Assembly (NCBI RefSeq): GCF_014323405.1
Contig: NZ_JACRWE010000009.1
Location: forward strand, 28,100-92,099
DNA length: 64,000 bases
From: Romboutsia faecis
GTDB taxonomy: Bacteria; Bacillota; Clostridia; Peptostreptococcales; Peptostreptococcaceae
Direction: 5' to 3'
Below are positions 27,039 to 34,830 of the stretch, one piece after another; positions within the stretch are counted from its first letter, which is position 1, and each line of letters opens with the position of its first letter. The notes beneath the pieces were generated by a model. That model was not told where the DNA came from and did no database searches. It was given only the letters and a program-made list of their open reading frames with translations. The position numbers were made by a program, and so were the translations under genes.

Positions 27039-27338
27039 ATGAAAATACAAAAGAGATTTTTAGGGCAGTTCATAGGATTATGTATGTTTTTAGTTTTCAT
27101 AGTTTTTTCTATGATAGGGGGATTTTTATTCCAGATAAGTAAATATAAAGATTATAGTTCTGAAATATCTAGCCTAAACAAACAAATTGAAAAGGCTGAT
27201 AAAGAAATTGAAGAACTTAAAGCGATTGAATCAAATCAGGATGAAAATGATTTAGAAGAAATTGCTAGAATACGTTTAAATATGGTTAAACCTAATGAGA
27301 TTATTTATTTTACTGAAAAAGAGTTTGAGTCTGAGTAG
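27039..27338 (+). CDS. divIC: Septum formation initiator DivIC/FtsB-like
   Basis: This is a 99-residue bitopic division protein: a basic cytoplasmic tail, one transmembrane helix at about residues 13-36, then a coiled coil (SSLNKQIEKADKEIEELKAI). The C-terminal EIARIRLNMVKPNEIIYF motif is typical of DivIC/FtsB. It bridges the divisome with FtsL and DivIB. It follows yabQ by 12 bases. The stop codon region is part of a long hairpin described separately. Confidence 0.92.
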   Translation: MKIQKRFLGQFIGLCMFLVFIVFSMIGGFLFQISKYKDYSSEISSLNKQIEKADKEIEELKAIESNQDENDLEEIARIRLNMVKPNEIIYFTEKEFESE

Positions 27339-27482
27339 AAATTTTAGAGTTCAGCGCTCGATGTATAAATTTAATTTTTCTTTCATGCAGCGAAAAGAAG
27401 CTGCTAACTTGCAGAAAAATTAAATTTATATATCTTCGCGCAAGAAACTTTGAAACTAGTCTACTAGACTTAGACTCTTTTT
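27327..27482 (+). ncRNA. Candidate structured RNA after divIC
   Basis: A nearly continuous 150-base fold starts in the last divIC codons. TATAAATTTAATTTTTC (27364-27380) pairs perfectly with 27414-27430 (17 bp). Below it GCGC (27354-27357) pairs with 27438-27441 and AGAGTT (27346-27351) with 27446-27451. The base is GAGTCT (27327-27332) with AGACTC (27472-27477). At the top GCAGC (27387-27391) pairs with GCTGC (27400-27404). Five T follow the base. No RNA family I know matches; it could be a terminator-like decoration or a small RNA. Confidence 0.5.
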
Positions 27483-27650
27483 GTGTATTAAATAAAAATT
27501 TAGGAGGATAAGGAAATATAAAATCGCTTAAATTATAAGGGTGGTTTAAGGTATAATGGATATAATATATCATATAGATAATAAATTTTAACGACAAATT
27601 AGGAATAATATATTTTGGACGAGAATATAGTTTAGGAGGTAATAATTTTT
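27483..27650 (+). promoter_or_regulatory. Leader of ppx with a -10-like box
   Basis: This AT-rich gap has TATAAT at 27552-27557 without a convincing -35 box. It ends in TAGGAGGT ahead of the ppx ATG. Nothing else is visible. Confidence 0.4.
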
Positions 27651-28571
27651 ATGAGAATGGGTGCTATTGATATTGGGACTAATTCAATGAGACTTTTAAT
27701 TTGTGATTATATAGATGGAGAATTATTAAATAGAAAGAAGTTTGTTAGCACTACTAGAATTGGTAAGGGTGTTGATGAAAATGGATTTATCAGAGAAGAT
27801 GCTATTAAGAGAAACCTTGATGCCTTAAAGGAATTTTATGATTTAAGTAAAGATGAAGGTTGTGAAGAACTTTACTGCATTGGTACATCAGCTCTGAGAG
27901 ATAGTAAGAATAGTGATGACTTTATAAAAAGAGCTAAATTAGAGGTAGGAATAGATGTTGATGTTATAAGTGGTGATGATGAATCTAATTTAGGTTTCTT
28001 AGGTGTACTTAAAGGAGCTAATGAAAGTAAAGATATATTAGTTGTAGATATTGGAGGTGGATCTACTGAATTTATTCTTGGTAATTCTGAAGGTATAAAA
28101 TTTGCTAAGAGTGAAAATGTGGGTGCATTAAGGATGACAGAGAAGTTTTTAACTACTGATATTGTAGATGACTATGAATTTGATATGATGAGTGAGTTTA
28201 TTGAAAGAGAAATTAAAGATACGATTAATTATTTAAAAGAAAGAGAAATAAATAAACTTGTTGGTATTGGTGGAACTATAACATCACTATCTGCGATAAA
28301 TCAAGAATTAGAAGTATATTCTATGGAAAAAATACACGGTAGTGAAATAAATATAGATGAAATAGAAAAAATTCTACAAAATTTAAAAAAGATGACATTA
28401 AATGATAAGAAAACTTTAAAAGGGCTACAAAGTAAACGTGCGGATATTATAACTGCTGGTGTAAAAATTTTACATATAATAATGAAAAAGTTAGAATTAA
28501 GCGATATAGTTGTAAGTGAATACGATAATTTGGAAGGCTTAATATGTCTAAAAGCGAAAAAGATGTCTTAA
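27651..28571 (+). CDS. ppx: Exopolyphosphatase / guanosine pentaphosphatase family protein
   Basis: This 306-residue Ppx/GppA phosphatase has the actin-like fold: MGAIDIGTNSMRLLIC (phosphate 1), VVDIGGGSTEFILG (phosphate 2) and GIGGTITSLSAI. The catalytic Glu would be that in GTSALRDS-flanked helices. It hydrolyses inorganic polyphosphate or pppGpp; the short two-domain form cannot be assigned to one substrate from sequence. The RBS is AGGAGG, 11 bases before the ATG; a second ATG at 27657 is possible. It precedes spoIIE, whose leader hairpin terminates it. Confidence 0.85.
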   Translation: MRMGAIDIGTNSMRLLICDYIDGELLNRKKFVSTTRIGKGVDENGFIREDAIKRNLDALKEFYDLSKDEGCEELYCIGTSALRDSKNSDDFIKRAKLEVGIDVDVISGDDESNLGFLGVLKGANESKDILVVDIGGGSTEFILGNSEGIKFAKSENVGALRMTEKFLTTDIVDDYEFDMMSEFIEREIKDTINYLKEREINKLVGIGGTITSLSAINQELEVYSMEKIHGSEINIDEIEKILQNLKKMTLNDKKTLKGLQSKRADIITAGVKILHIIMKKLELSDIVVSEYDNLEGLICLKAKKMS

Positions 28572-28596
28572 TATTTTTATTTACAATAACCTTAAT

Positions 28597-28629
28597 ATGA
28601 CAAAAAAGAAAACTCCTCTTTGTTACAAT
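28597..28629 (+). promoter_or_regulatory. Possible Spo0A-type sigma-A promoter of spoIIE
   Basis: ATGACA (28597-28602) and TACAAT (28624-28629) are 21 bases apart. Bacillus spoIIE and spoIIG promoters, activated by Spo0A, have this unusually long spacing. The -35 region overlaps a degenerate 0A box read on the other strand (TGTCATA, five of seven). The start would be near 28636, inside the loop of the ppx terminator hairpin. Confidence 0.5.
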
Positions 28630-28659
28630 CTCTGTATAAACAAATGAGGAGGTTTTTTT
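28608..28659 (+). terminator. ppx terminator overlapping the spoIIE ribosome binding site
   Basis: CTCCTCTTTGTT (28613-28624) pairs with AACAAA (28639-28644) and GAGGAG (28646-28651), with one bulged T, followed by seven T. The 3' arm is also the Shine-Dalgarno GAGGAGG of spoIIE. Confidence 0.75.
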
Positions 28660-31029
28660 ATGGATAAAACGATTAATTCTTTAAAAAGTAAAGATATTAG
28701 ATTAAATGATGTGAGAATAAGTAAATTCGTTGATGCTAATACAATAATATTTATAATAATGGGATTCTTGTTAAGTAGGTCTACATTAATTGATTATATA
28801 GCTCCATTAGGATTTGCATTTTTTATATGTATATCAAAGTTGGATAGATATAAATATCCGGTGTTTGTTTCCACTTTATTAGGTATATTATTATCTGGAA
28901 ATAATACTGGGTCCATATTTAAGTATAGTATAGCCTTATGTGCGATTTTAATTTTAAGTAGCCAATTAAAAAAAGTGCCATCTATATTTAAAGTGAGTAT
29001 GTTAGGTGTATTTATATTATCGGCTGTTTCTATTGGACAAGCTTTGGTAGGTAGTAAATATATTTACGATTTATTACTAATAGGAATGGAATCCGTTATA
29101 TCATTTATAGCCATATATATTTTTTCTTTTGGAGTGACCCTCATTATTAATAGTAATAATAGAGTATCAGTACGGCTTGAAGAGGCCATATCGATGAGTT
29201 TATTAATTACATTTAGTATTATGGGAATAGGAAGTATTACTGTATTTGGGCTTTCTATACGTTCGGTTTTATCAACGGTATTAATTTTAGTTGCTTCTAT
29301 AGTAGGTGGATCTGCAATGGGATCTACTAGTGGAGTTGTAGTTGGGCTTGCGTTTATTATAAATAATATAACATCAGCAGTTTATATGGGCATATATTCT
29401 TTTGCTGGTTTAGTAGGAGGTGCGTTTAGTAGACTAAATAAATACTTTTGTATATTAGGATATATATTAAGTTGGATAATTATGTACTCTTATACATCTG
29501 GTCTTAGCTCGAATATTATGGAAGTTAGAGATATATTAATTGCTTCTTTAATTGTAATTATTTTACCAAAATCATTTTTTGATAGAGTAGGAAAGCTTGT
29601 AAAAAGTAATATTGATTCAAATGAAATAGTCCATGATTATATAAATAGAAGTAAGAACTTAACTAATAATAGACTTATGGACATATATAAAACATATAAT
29701 GAGCTTGCAAATACATTCGATAATATAAGGGAAAAAGATAAAATAATAAATGAGAAAGATATAACTAACCTAATTGATATGATTCATAATGATGAATGTA
29801 CAAGTTGTAGTATGAAGAGAATGTGTTGGGAAACTAGATTTAACCACACCTATAAATTAATGTATAAATTAATAGAAAATATAGAGGAGCATGGGGAAGC
29901 AACTTCAAGAACTATTCCAGAAGATTTTAGAAAAGAATGTATGAAACCAGAAATGATAGTTAAGGTAGCAAACTATTATTATAAACTTTTTGCTTTAGAC
30001 TATGATTGGAATAATAAGTTTTCAGAGAGTAGAAAGATAATATCTAATCAAATTAGAAATATATCTAAATCTATAGAAGATTTGTCCAAGGACTTGAATA
30101 CTAATATCAGTATAGACTTAGAAAAAGAAAAGGGAATTTCAGATGAGCTAGAAAGAAATAATATTAGTATAAAAAGAATAAATTATTTAACAAAAGGAAA
30201 TGATGATTTCGAAATAACTATTAAGAGAAGAACTTGTAGTAATGGATGTTTATGTGATAAAAGGTTAATAAGTATAGTAGAAGATTGCATAGACGAGAAA
30301 TTATCTGTGCAAAAAATTGGGTGTCACACTTTAGGATCGAATTGTACGATAAAGTTAACTAAGGCTCAAGTTTATAAAGCAGTGACTAATGTTGCATCTA
30401 TGTCTAGAGATGGATATGTCCTTTCAGGAGATAACTATACCTATATGGAAGTTAGTGATGGAAAATATATAATGGCAATTAGTGATGGAATGGGTAAAGG
30501 AAAAAAAGCATACGATGAATCTTCTGTAACTATAGATATATTAGAAAAAATGATTGATGCAAAAATAGATAACGAAATAGTTATTAATACTATAAATAAT
30601 ATGCTACTTCTTAAATCTTCAGAAGAAATGTTTTCTACTTTAGATTTAGGAATAGTGGATTTAAAGAAAGGAAGCTTAGAAACTGTAAAAATGGGTTCAT
30701 GCCCATCTTATATAAAAAGAGATAATGGTGAAGTAGACTTAATATCATCATCATCACTTCCTGTAGGTATATTGTCTGATATAAAAATGGATAGACATAA
30801 TACAAAGTTAGGAAATGGAGATTATGTGATCATGGTTTCTGATGGAATTATTGATGCAGGTAAGAGCAATAACTTCGGTGATAATTGGCTAATATACTTC
30901 TTACAAAAATTAGAATCTACAAATCCAAAAGAAATTGCTAATAAAATTTTAGATAGAGCTTTAGAACTACAATTAGGGGAAGTAGATGATGATATGACTG
31001 TTTTAGTTACAAAAATGTACTCTCAATAA
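28660..31029 (+). CDS. spoIIE: Stage II sporulation protein SpoIIE (membrane-bound PP2C phosphatase)
   Basis: SpoIIE dephosphorylates the anti-anti-sigma factor SpoIIAA and so activates sigma F in the forespore. The 789-residue protein has about ten N-terminal membrane segments (to about residue 310), then a central FtsZ-interaction region with a conserved Cys cluster (CTSCSMKRMCW). The C-terminal PP2C domain starts near 560 (MAISDGMGKGKKAY, VMVSDGIIDAG, DDMTVLV). It lies after divIC and ppx. In Bacillus, tilS and hprT follow further on; here they do not. Confidence 0.96.
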   Translation: MDKTINSLKSKDIRLNDVRISKFVDANTIIFIIMGFLLSRSTLIDYIAPLGFAFFICISKLDRYKYPVFVSTLLGILLSGNNTGSIFKYSIALCAILILSSQLKKVPSIFKVSMLGVFILSAVSIGQALVGSKYIYDLLLIGMESVISFIAIYIFSFGVTLIINSNNRVSVRLEEAISMSLLITFSIMGIGSITVFGLSIRSVLSTVLILVASIVGGSAMGSTSGVVVGLAFIINNITSAVYMGIYSFAGLVGGAFSRLNKYFCILGYILSWIIMYSYTSGLSSNIMEVRDILIASLIVIILPKSFFDRVGKLVKSNIDSNEIVHDYINRSKNLTNNRLMDIYKTYNELANTFDNIREKDKIINEKDITNLIDMIHNDECTSCSMKRMCWETRFNHTYKLMYKLIENIEEHGEATSRTIPEDFRKECMKPEMIVKVANYYYKLFALDYDWNNKFSESRKIISNQIRNISKSIEDLSKDLNTNISIDLEKEKGISDELERNNISIKRINYLTKGNDDFEITIKRRTCSNGCLCDKRLISIVEDCIDEKLSVQKIGCHTLGSNCTIKLTKAQVYKAVTNVASMSRDGYVLSGDNYTYMEVSDGKYIMAISDGMGKGKKAYDESSVTIDILEKMIDAKIDNEIVINTINNMLLLKSSEEMFSTLDLGIVDLKKGSLETVKMGSCPSYIKRDNGEVDLISSSSLPVGILSDIKMDRHNTKLGNGDYVIMVSDGIIDAGKSNNFGDNWLIYFLQKLESTNPKEIANKILDRALELQLGEVDDDMTVLVTKMYSQ

Positions 31030-31043
31030 TAAATTATAATATA

Positions 31044-31346
31044 TGTTAATAAAATGTGGATAACTTTATAAAAAAATAAAAAACATATAAATGTTGAAAT
31101 TACAAGGTTCGACAGAATTCTACTAAAATTAAATAGAAATTTTATTTATTGTAATTTCGAAATTTGAAGATTTATCAACAAAAAGATAAGAAAATATGGT
31201 GTAATTTGTTGATAAATCATCAAAAAATGTTAATAAATTGAGAAAAAACATAATCTTAGATAATTATATTTGGATATAACTTACTGAAATACCTAACTTA
31301 AGTAAGATTTTATAAACTGTTAATATGTTAATAAGTATGTGGATAA
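31044..31346. other. DnaA-box cluster in the spoIIE-pepF gap
   Basis: This long AT-rich gap holds two perfect DnaA boxes (TGTGGATAA, complement TTATCCACA) at 31055-31063 and 31338-31346. Two near-matches, TTATCAACA, lie at 31172-31180 and, inverted, at 31207-31215. TGTTAATAA variants lie at 31044, 31228 and 31326. The first and last pairs form the same composite (TGTTAATAA then TGTGGATAA) about 280 bases apart. A TTCGACA sequence (perfect Spo0A box) is at 31108-31114. No dnaA or dnaN gene is near, so this is probably a DnaA-titrating or regulatory cluster rather than oriC. Confidence 0.65.
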
Positions 31347-31402
31347 GTTAAAGGTGTAAAATTAGATAAATGGTAAACTTTGAATAATATAACTAAAAGA
31401 AG

Positions 31403-31438
31403 CCATCCTAATATTAAGTAGATTTGATGAAAGGATGG
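31403..31438 (+). promoter_or_regulatory. Hairpin covering the M3 peptidase ribosome binding site
   Basis: CCATCCT (31403-31409) pairs with AGGATGG (31432-31438), and the 3' arm is the Shine-Dalgarno of the next gene. It could limit translation. No T run follows, so it is not a terminator. Confidence 0.45.
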
Positions 31439-31444
31439 ATATTT

Positions 31445-33343
31445 ATGGGGATAAAGTTTACAAAAATATTTTTAATCTCTTTACTAATAATTACTTCAAG
31501 TATATGTGTAACAAGTAAGGCTGAAGAGTTTAGTGATAGTGTTCTTGCCTCATCAATTAAGAGCTTAGATGAAAAAGATGATAAGCCTAATGAAGAAAAA
31601 AAAATAGATTATACAAAAACAAGTTGGAATCTAGAATCTTTATTTAAAAGTGATGACCAATGGAAAAATGAACTTAAGTCTTTTAGAAAAGACACTAAAG
31701 AACTTAAAAATTATGTTGGTAAAGTTACAAAATCAGAAACACATTTAGCTTTTGCTCTAGACATTAAAGAAAAATTAGATATAAGACTAGATAAACTATG
31801 TGCTTATCCAAAATTAAAATTAGATACTAATAAAAATTCATATAAATATTTGGATATGAATGAAGAAGCTAAAAAAGCATATAAGGAATATTCCTCTATA
31901 TGTTCAAAGTTAGAACTTGAAATATTAAAGTTATCAGATAAAGAATATAACAAATTTATAAGCAATAATAAGATAAAGAAAAAATATGGAATGTATATGA
32001 ACGATATTAGAAGAAATAAAGATCATTATTTAGATGATAAAGAAGAAAGTTTGTTAAACAATACTTCTGCTCTTGCAAGTTTACCATCAAATGTATATGA
32101 TCTTTTTAGAAATATGGATAAGAAATCAAGCTTAACACCTAGTCAATATGCTAGTGAAATAGAATGTTTTGAAAGAGAGAGAAGAAAATCAGCATATAAA
32201 AGTGAGTTTATTCCTTATAATGATAATATAAATACTTTATCGGCTTTATTAATCGGCCAAGTTAAGAAGAATATTTTTTACTCATCATCAAGAGGATATG
32301 ATTCATCTTTAGATATGTACCTAAAATCAGATGATATTGATGAAAAGGTATATAATAGCTTAATTGATACAGTAAGTAATAATACAAAGAGTCTTCATAA
32401 ATATATAGACTTAAGGAAAAAAGTATTAAACTTAGATAAGGTGTATTATTATGATATGTTTGTACCTATAGTTGAACCAGTAGATAATGATATAACATAT
32501 GATAAGGCTCAAACTATGGTATATACAGCAATGTCTCCTTTGGGAGAAGAATATGCAGATATAATATACAAAGCGTTTAATGAAAGATGGGTAGATGTAT
32601 ACTCTAATGATAATAAAGTAAGTGGTGGGTACTGCTTATCAGTATATGGAAATCATCCATATGTATTATTAAATTACAATAATTCACTAGGAGCAGTTTC
32701 TACTCTATCTCATGAATTAGGACATGCTATTTATGAGTATTTAAGTTGTAAAAACCAAAATTACTTTAATTCTAGTCCCTCAATTTTTACTCATGAAGTA
32801 GCATCTACTACAAATGAAGCTTTACTTTATGAAGGTTTAATTAAAGGTGCGCGTAATGATAAAGAAAAAGCCTATTATATATCAGAATACTTGGATTTAA
32901 TAAAAAATACATTATATACTCAAACTATGTACGCTGAATTTGAAAAAACTATACATGAAATGGTTGAAAGTAATAAGAATGTGAATGCTTTAGTATTAAA
33001 TGATATATGGGCTGAATTATTAAAAAAATACTATGGAAATAGCTATGAATTAGATCAATTATCTATGGTTGGATGGGCAAGAATTCCTCATTTTTATAAT
33101 AGTTTTTATGTATATAAGTATGCTACTGGATGTAGTGCAGGTGTTACTTTCGCTCAATCTATTTTAAATAATAATGGAGCAGAAAACTATATGTATTTTC
33201 TAAAAAAAGGAGGTTCTGATTATCCAATAAATATACTAAAGAATAGTGGTGTTAATTTGACTAGTACAAAACCTATAGTAAATACAATTAAAAGGTTTGA
33301 TGATTTAGTTAAAGAGCTAGAAGAAATTCTCGAAAAAAAATAA
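31445..33343 (+). CDS. Exported M3 family oligoendopeptidase (PepF-like)
   Basis: This is a zinc metallopeptidase of the thimet/PepF family. The active site HELGH in LSHELGHAIYEYLS lies about two thirds along, with a downstream Glu in FTHEVASTTNEALLYE. PepF is usually cytoplasmic and about 600 residues. Here an N-terminal hydrophobic stretch (FTKIFLISLLIITSSICV) followed by TSKAEEF looks like a cleavable signal, and a roughly 40-residue acidic linker follows. ATG 31445 is preferred over TTG 31424 because AAAGGATGG lies about eight bases upstream. The short basic n-region (MGIKFTK) fits a signal peptide. Substrate unknown; peptide turnover outside the membrane is inferred. Confidence 0.85.
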   Translation: MGIKFTKIFLISLLIITSSICVTSKAEEFSDSVLASSIKSLDEKDDKPNEEKKIDYTKTSWNLESLFKSDDQWKNELKSFRKDTKELKNYVGKVTKSETHLAFALDIKEKLDIRLDKLCAYPKLKLDTNKNSYKYLDMNEEAKKAYKEYSSICSKLELEILKLSDKEYNKFISNNKIKKKYGMYMNDIRRNKDHYLDDKEESLLNNTSALASLPSNVYDLFRNMDKKSSLTPSQYASEIECFERERRKSAYKSEFIPYNDNINTLSALLIGQVKKNIFYSSSRGYDSSLDMYLKSDDIDEKVYNSLIDTVSNNTKSLHKYIDLRKKVLNLDKVYYYDMFVPIVEPVDNDITYDKAQTMVYTAMSPLGEEYADIIYKAFNERWVDVYSNDNKVSGGYCLSVYGNHPYVLLNYNNSLGAVSTLSHELGHAIYEYLSCKNQNYFNSSPSIFTHEVASTTNEALLYEGLIKGARNDKEKAYYISEYLDLIKNTLYTQTMYAEFEKTIHEMVESNKNVNALVLNDIWAELLKKYYGNSYELDQLSMVGWARIPHFYNSFYVYKYATGCSAGVTFAQSILNNNGAENYMYFLKKGGSDYPINILKNSGVNLTSTKPIVNTIKRFDDLVKELEEILEKK

Positions 33344-33373
33344 ATTTAAATATAATAGAGTTAAAATATATAA

Positions 33374-33424
33374 AGGCATGTCTTAGAATAAAATTGATAA
33401 ATTAATTTTAAGACGGCCTATTTT
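33374..33424 (+). terminator. Terminator after the M3 peptidase
   Basis: GTCTTA (33380-33385) pairs with TAAGAC (33409-33414), and outside it AGGC (33374-33377) with GCCT (33416-33419). The T run is short. Confidence 0.6.
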
Positions 33425-33444
33425 AATATGGAGGCAATTATCAT

Positions 33445-34338
33445 ATGCTAAAAAGAATAAAGAAAGCAGTAATACCAGCTGCAGGTTTAGGAACAAGATT
33501 TCTGCCAGCGACAAAAGCTCAACCTAAGGAGATGTTACCGATAGTTGATAAACCAACTTTACAGTATATAATAGAAGAAGCTGTAGAATCAGGTATAGAA
33601 GAAATTTTAATAATAACTGGTAAAAATAAGAAATCTATAGAAGATCACTTTGACAAATCTGTAGAATTAGAACTAGAATTGGAGAAAAAGGGTAAAACTG
33701 AATTGCTAGAAAAAGTTCAAAAAATATCAAATATGATTAGTATATATTATATTAGACAAAAAGAACCAAATGGTTTAGGAGATGCTATTCATTGTGCAAA
33801 AAGTTTTATTGGTAATGAACCCTTTGCAGTAATGCTGGGTGATGATATAGTAGATAGTGAGACTCCTTGCTTAAAACAACTTATAGATACCTACGATGAA
33901 TATAGAACTACTGTATTAGGAGTTCAAAAAGTTAATGAACAAGATGTCGATAAATATGGTATAATATCAGCGAAACATATCGAGGATAGAGTGTATAAAG
34001 TCAAGGATTTAGTAGAAAAGCCAGAAATAGATAAGGCTCCGTCTAATATTGCAATATTGGGTAGGTATATAATAACTCCAGAAATTTTTAAGATTTTAGA
34101 AGAATTACCTCCAGGAAAAGGTGGAGAGGTTCAGCTCACTGATGCACTAAAAATGTTATCTAAAAAAGAAGCTATGTATGCATATATTTTTGAAGGAAAA
34201 AGATATGATGTTGGAGATAAGCTAGGATTTTTAGAAGCAACTGTAGATTTTGCATTGAAGAAACCTGAGCTTAAGGATGATTTTATGAAATATCTAAATA
34301 AGGTGTGTATAGAAGGCAATATAGATAATAATAAATAG
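33445..34338 (+). CDS. galU: UTP-glucose-1-phosphate uridylyltransferase
   Basis: GalU makes UDP-glucose for polysaccharide and glycolipid synthesis. The N-terminal nucleotidyltransferase motif is AAGLGTRFLPATKAQPKEM. Further family motifs are QKEPNGLGDAI, MLGDDIV and VEKP. The length of 297 residues is typical. The RBS is TGGAGG. It stands alone, with a small membrane-peptide gene downstream. Confidence 0.96.
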   Translation: MLKRIKKAVIPAAGLGTRFLPATKAQPKEMLPIVDKPTLQYIIEEAVESGIEEILIITGKNKKSIEDHFDKSVELELELEKKGKTELLEKVQKISNMISIYYIRQKEPNGLGDAIHCAKSFIGNEPFAVMLGDDIVDSETPCLKQLIDTYDEYRTTVLGVQKVNEQDVDKYGIISAKHIEDRVYKVKDLVEKPEIDKAPSNIAILGRYIITPEIFKILEELPPGKGGEVQLTDALKMLSKKEAMYAYIFEGKRYDVGDKLGFLEATVDFALKKPELKDDFMKYLNKVCIEGNIDNNK

Positions 34339-34412
34339 ATAAACAATCAAGAAGAAAGCTTTGAATTTAAAGAAGTATAGTTTAAAGTCTTTAGATAGAG
34401 AGGTGATTAGAT

Positions 34413-34526
34413 ATGTCAGTTAAAAAAAATCAAAAAAGAAATAAGATAATAGCTATAACTATAGTAGTTGCACTTGTATCAACTAGTATAGTTAGTATGT
34501 TAACTATGATTGCAGGTGCATTCTAG
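34413..34526 (+). CDS. Small membrane protein, 37 residues (DUF4044-like)
   Basis: The peptide begins MSVKKNQKRNKIIAITIVVA: a basic head, then one hydrophobic segment ending in AGAF. It has a good RBS (AGAGGTGAT) seven bases before the ATG. The layout resembles short DUF4044-type Firmicute membrane peptides, but no function is known and the match is by pattern only. It follows galU by 74 bases and is followed by a long hairpin that would end the transcript. It is too short for routine ORF calls. Confidence 0.65.
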   Translation: MSVKKNQKRNKIIAITIVVALVSTSIVSMLTMIAGAF

Positions 34527-34553
34527 AGAATGTATAGAATAACTTTAAATAGG

Positions 34554-34656
34554 TACCACCAAGAAATAAATAAAAATTGATTAACATTTGTAAGGATATT
34601 ATTGTATATGTTAATTAGTTTTATGTTTATTATATTGGTGGTATTTTAATTTTATA
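34554..34656 (+). terminator. Long hairpin terminator after the small membrane protein
   Basis: TACCACCAA (34554-34562) pairs with TTGGTGGTA (34635-34643), with AT-rich pairing inside, followed by TTTTAATTTTA. The rest of the gap, to 34830, shows nothing beyond AT-rich sequence and the glpX RBS. Confidence 0.65.
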
Positions 34657-34830
34657 ATTGTTTTAAAGCATATTCCTGTCTAAACGTGATATTATATAAG
34701 AAAAAGTATATTACATATTGTTAATAAATAATAAATGATACGACAAAATAAAAGAAAATATGATGTATATTTACTAAAATACGAATATAATGTATAATTT
34801 TTAGTGAAAATAACGAAGGAGTGTCGTATA

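Noticed and set aside
27327..27482. 6S RNA, tmRNA or SRP RNA
   Set aside because: None of the conserved sequences of these RNAs could be recognised; only the long hairpin shape is similar to 6S RNA.
31030..31423. Chromosomal replication origin
   Set aside because: DnaA boxes are clustered, but dnaA, dnaN, recF or gyrB are not adjacent. An origin cannot be excluded without genome-wide GC skew, so I call it a DnaA-box cluster only.
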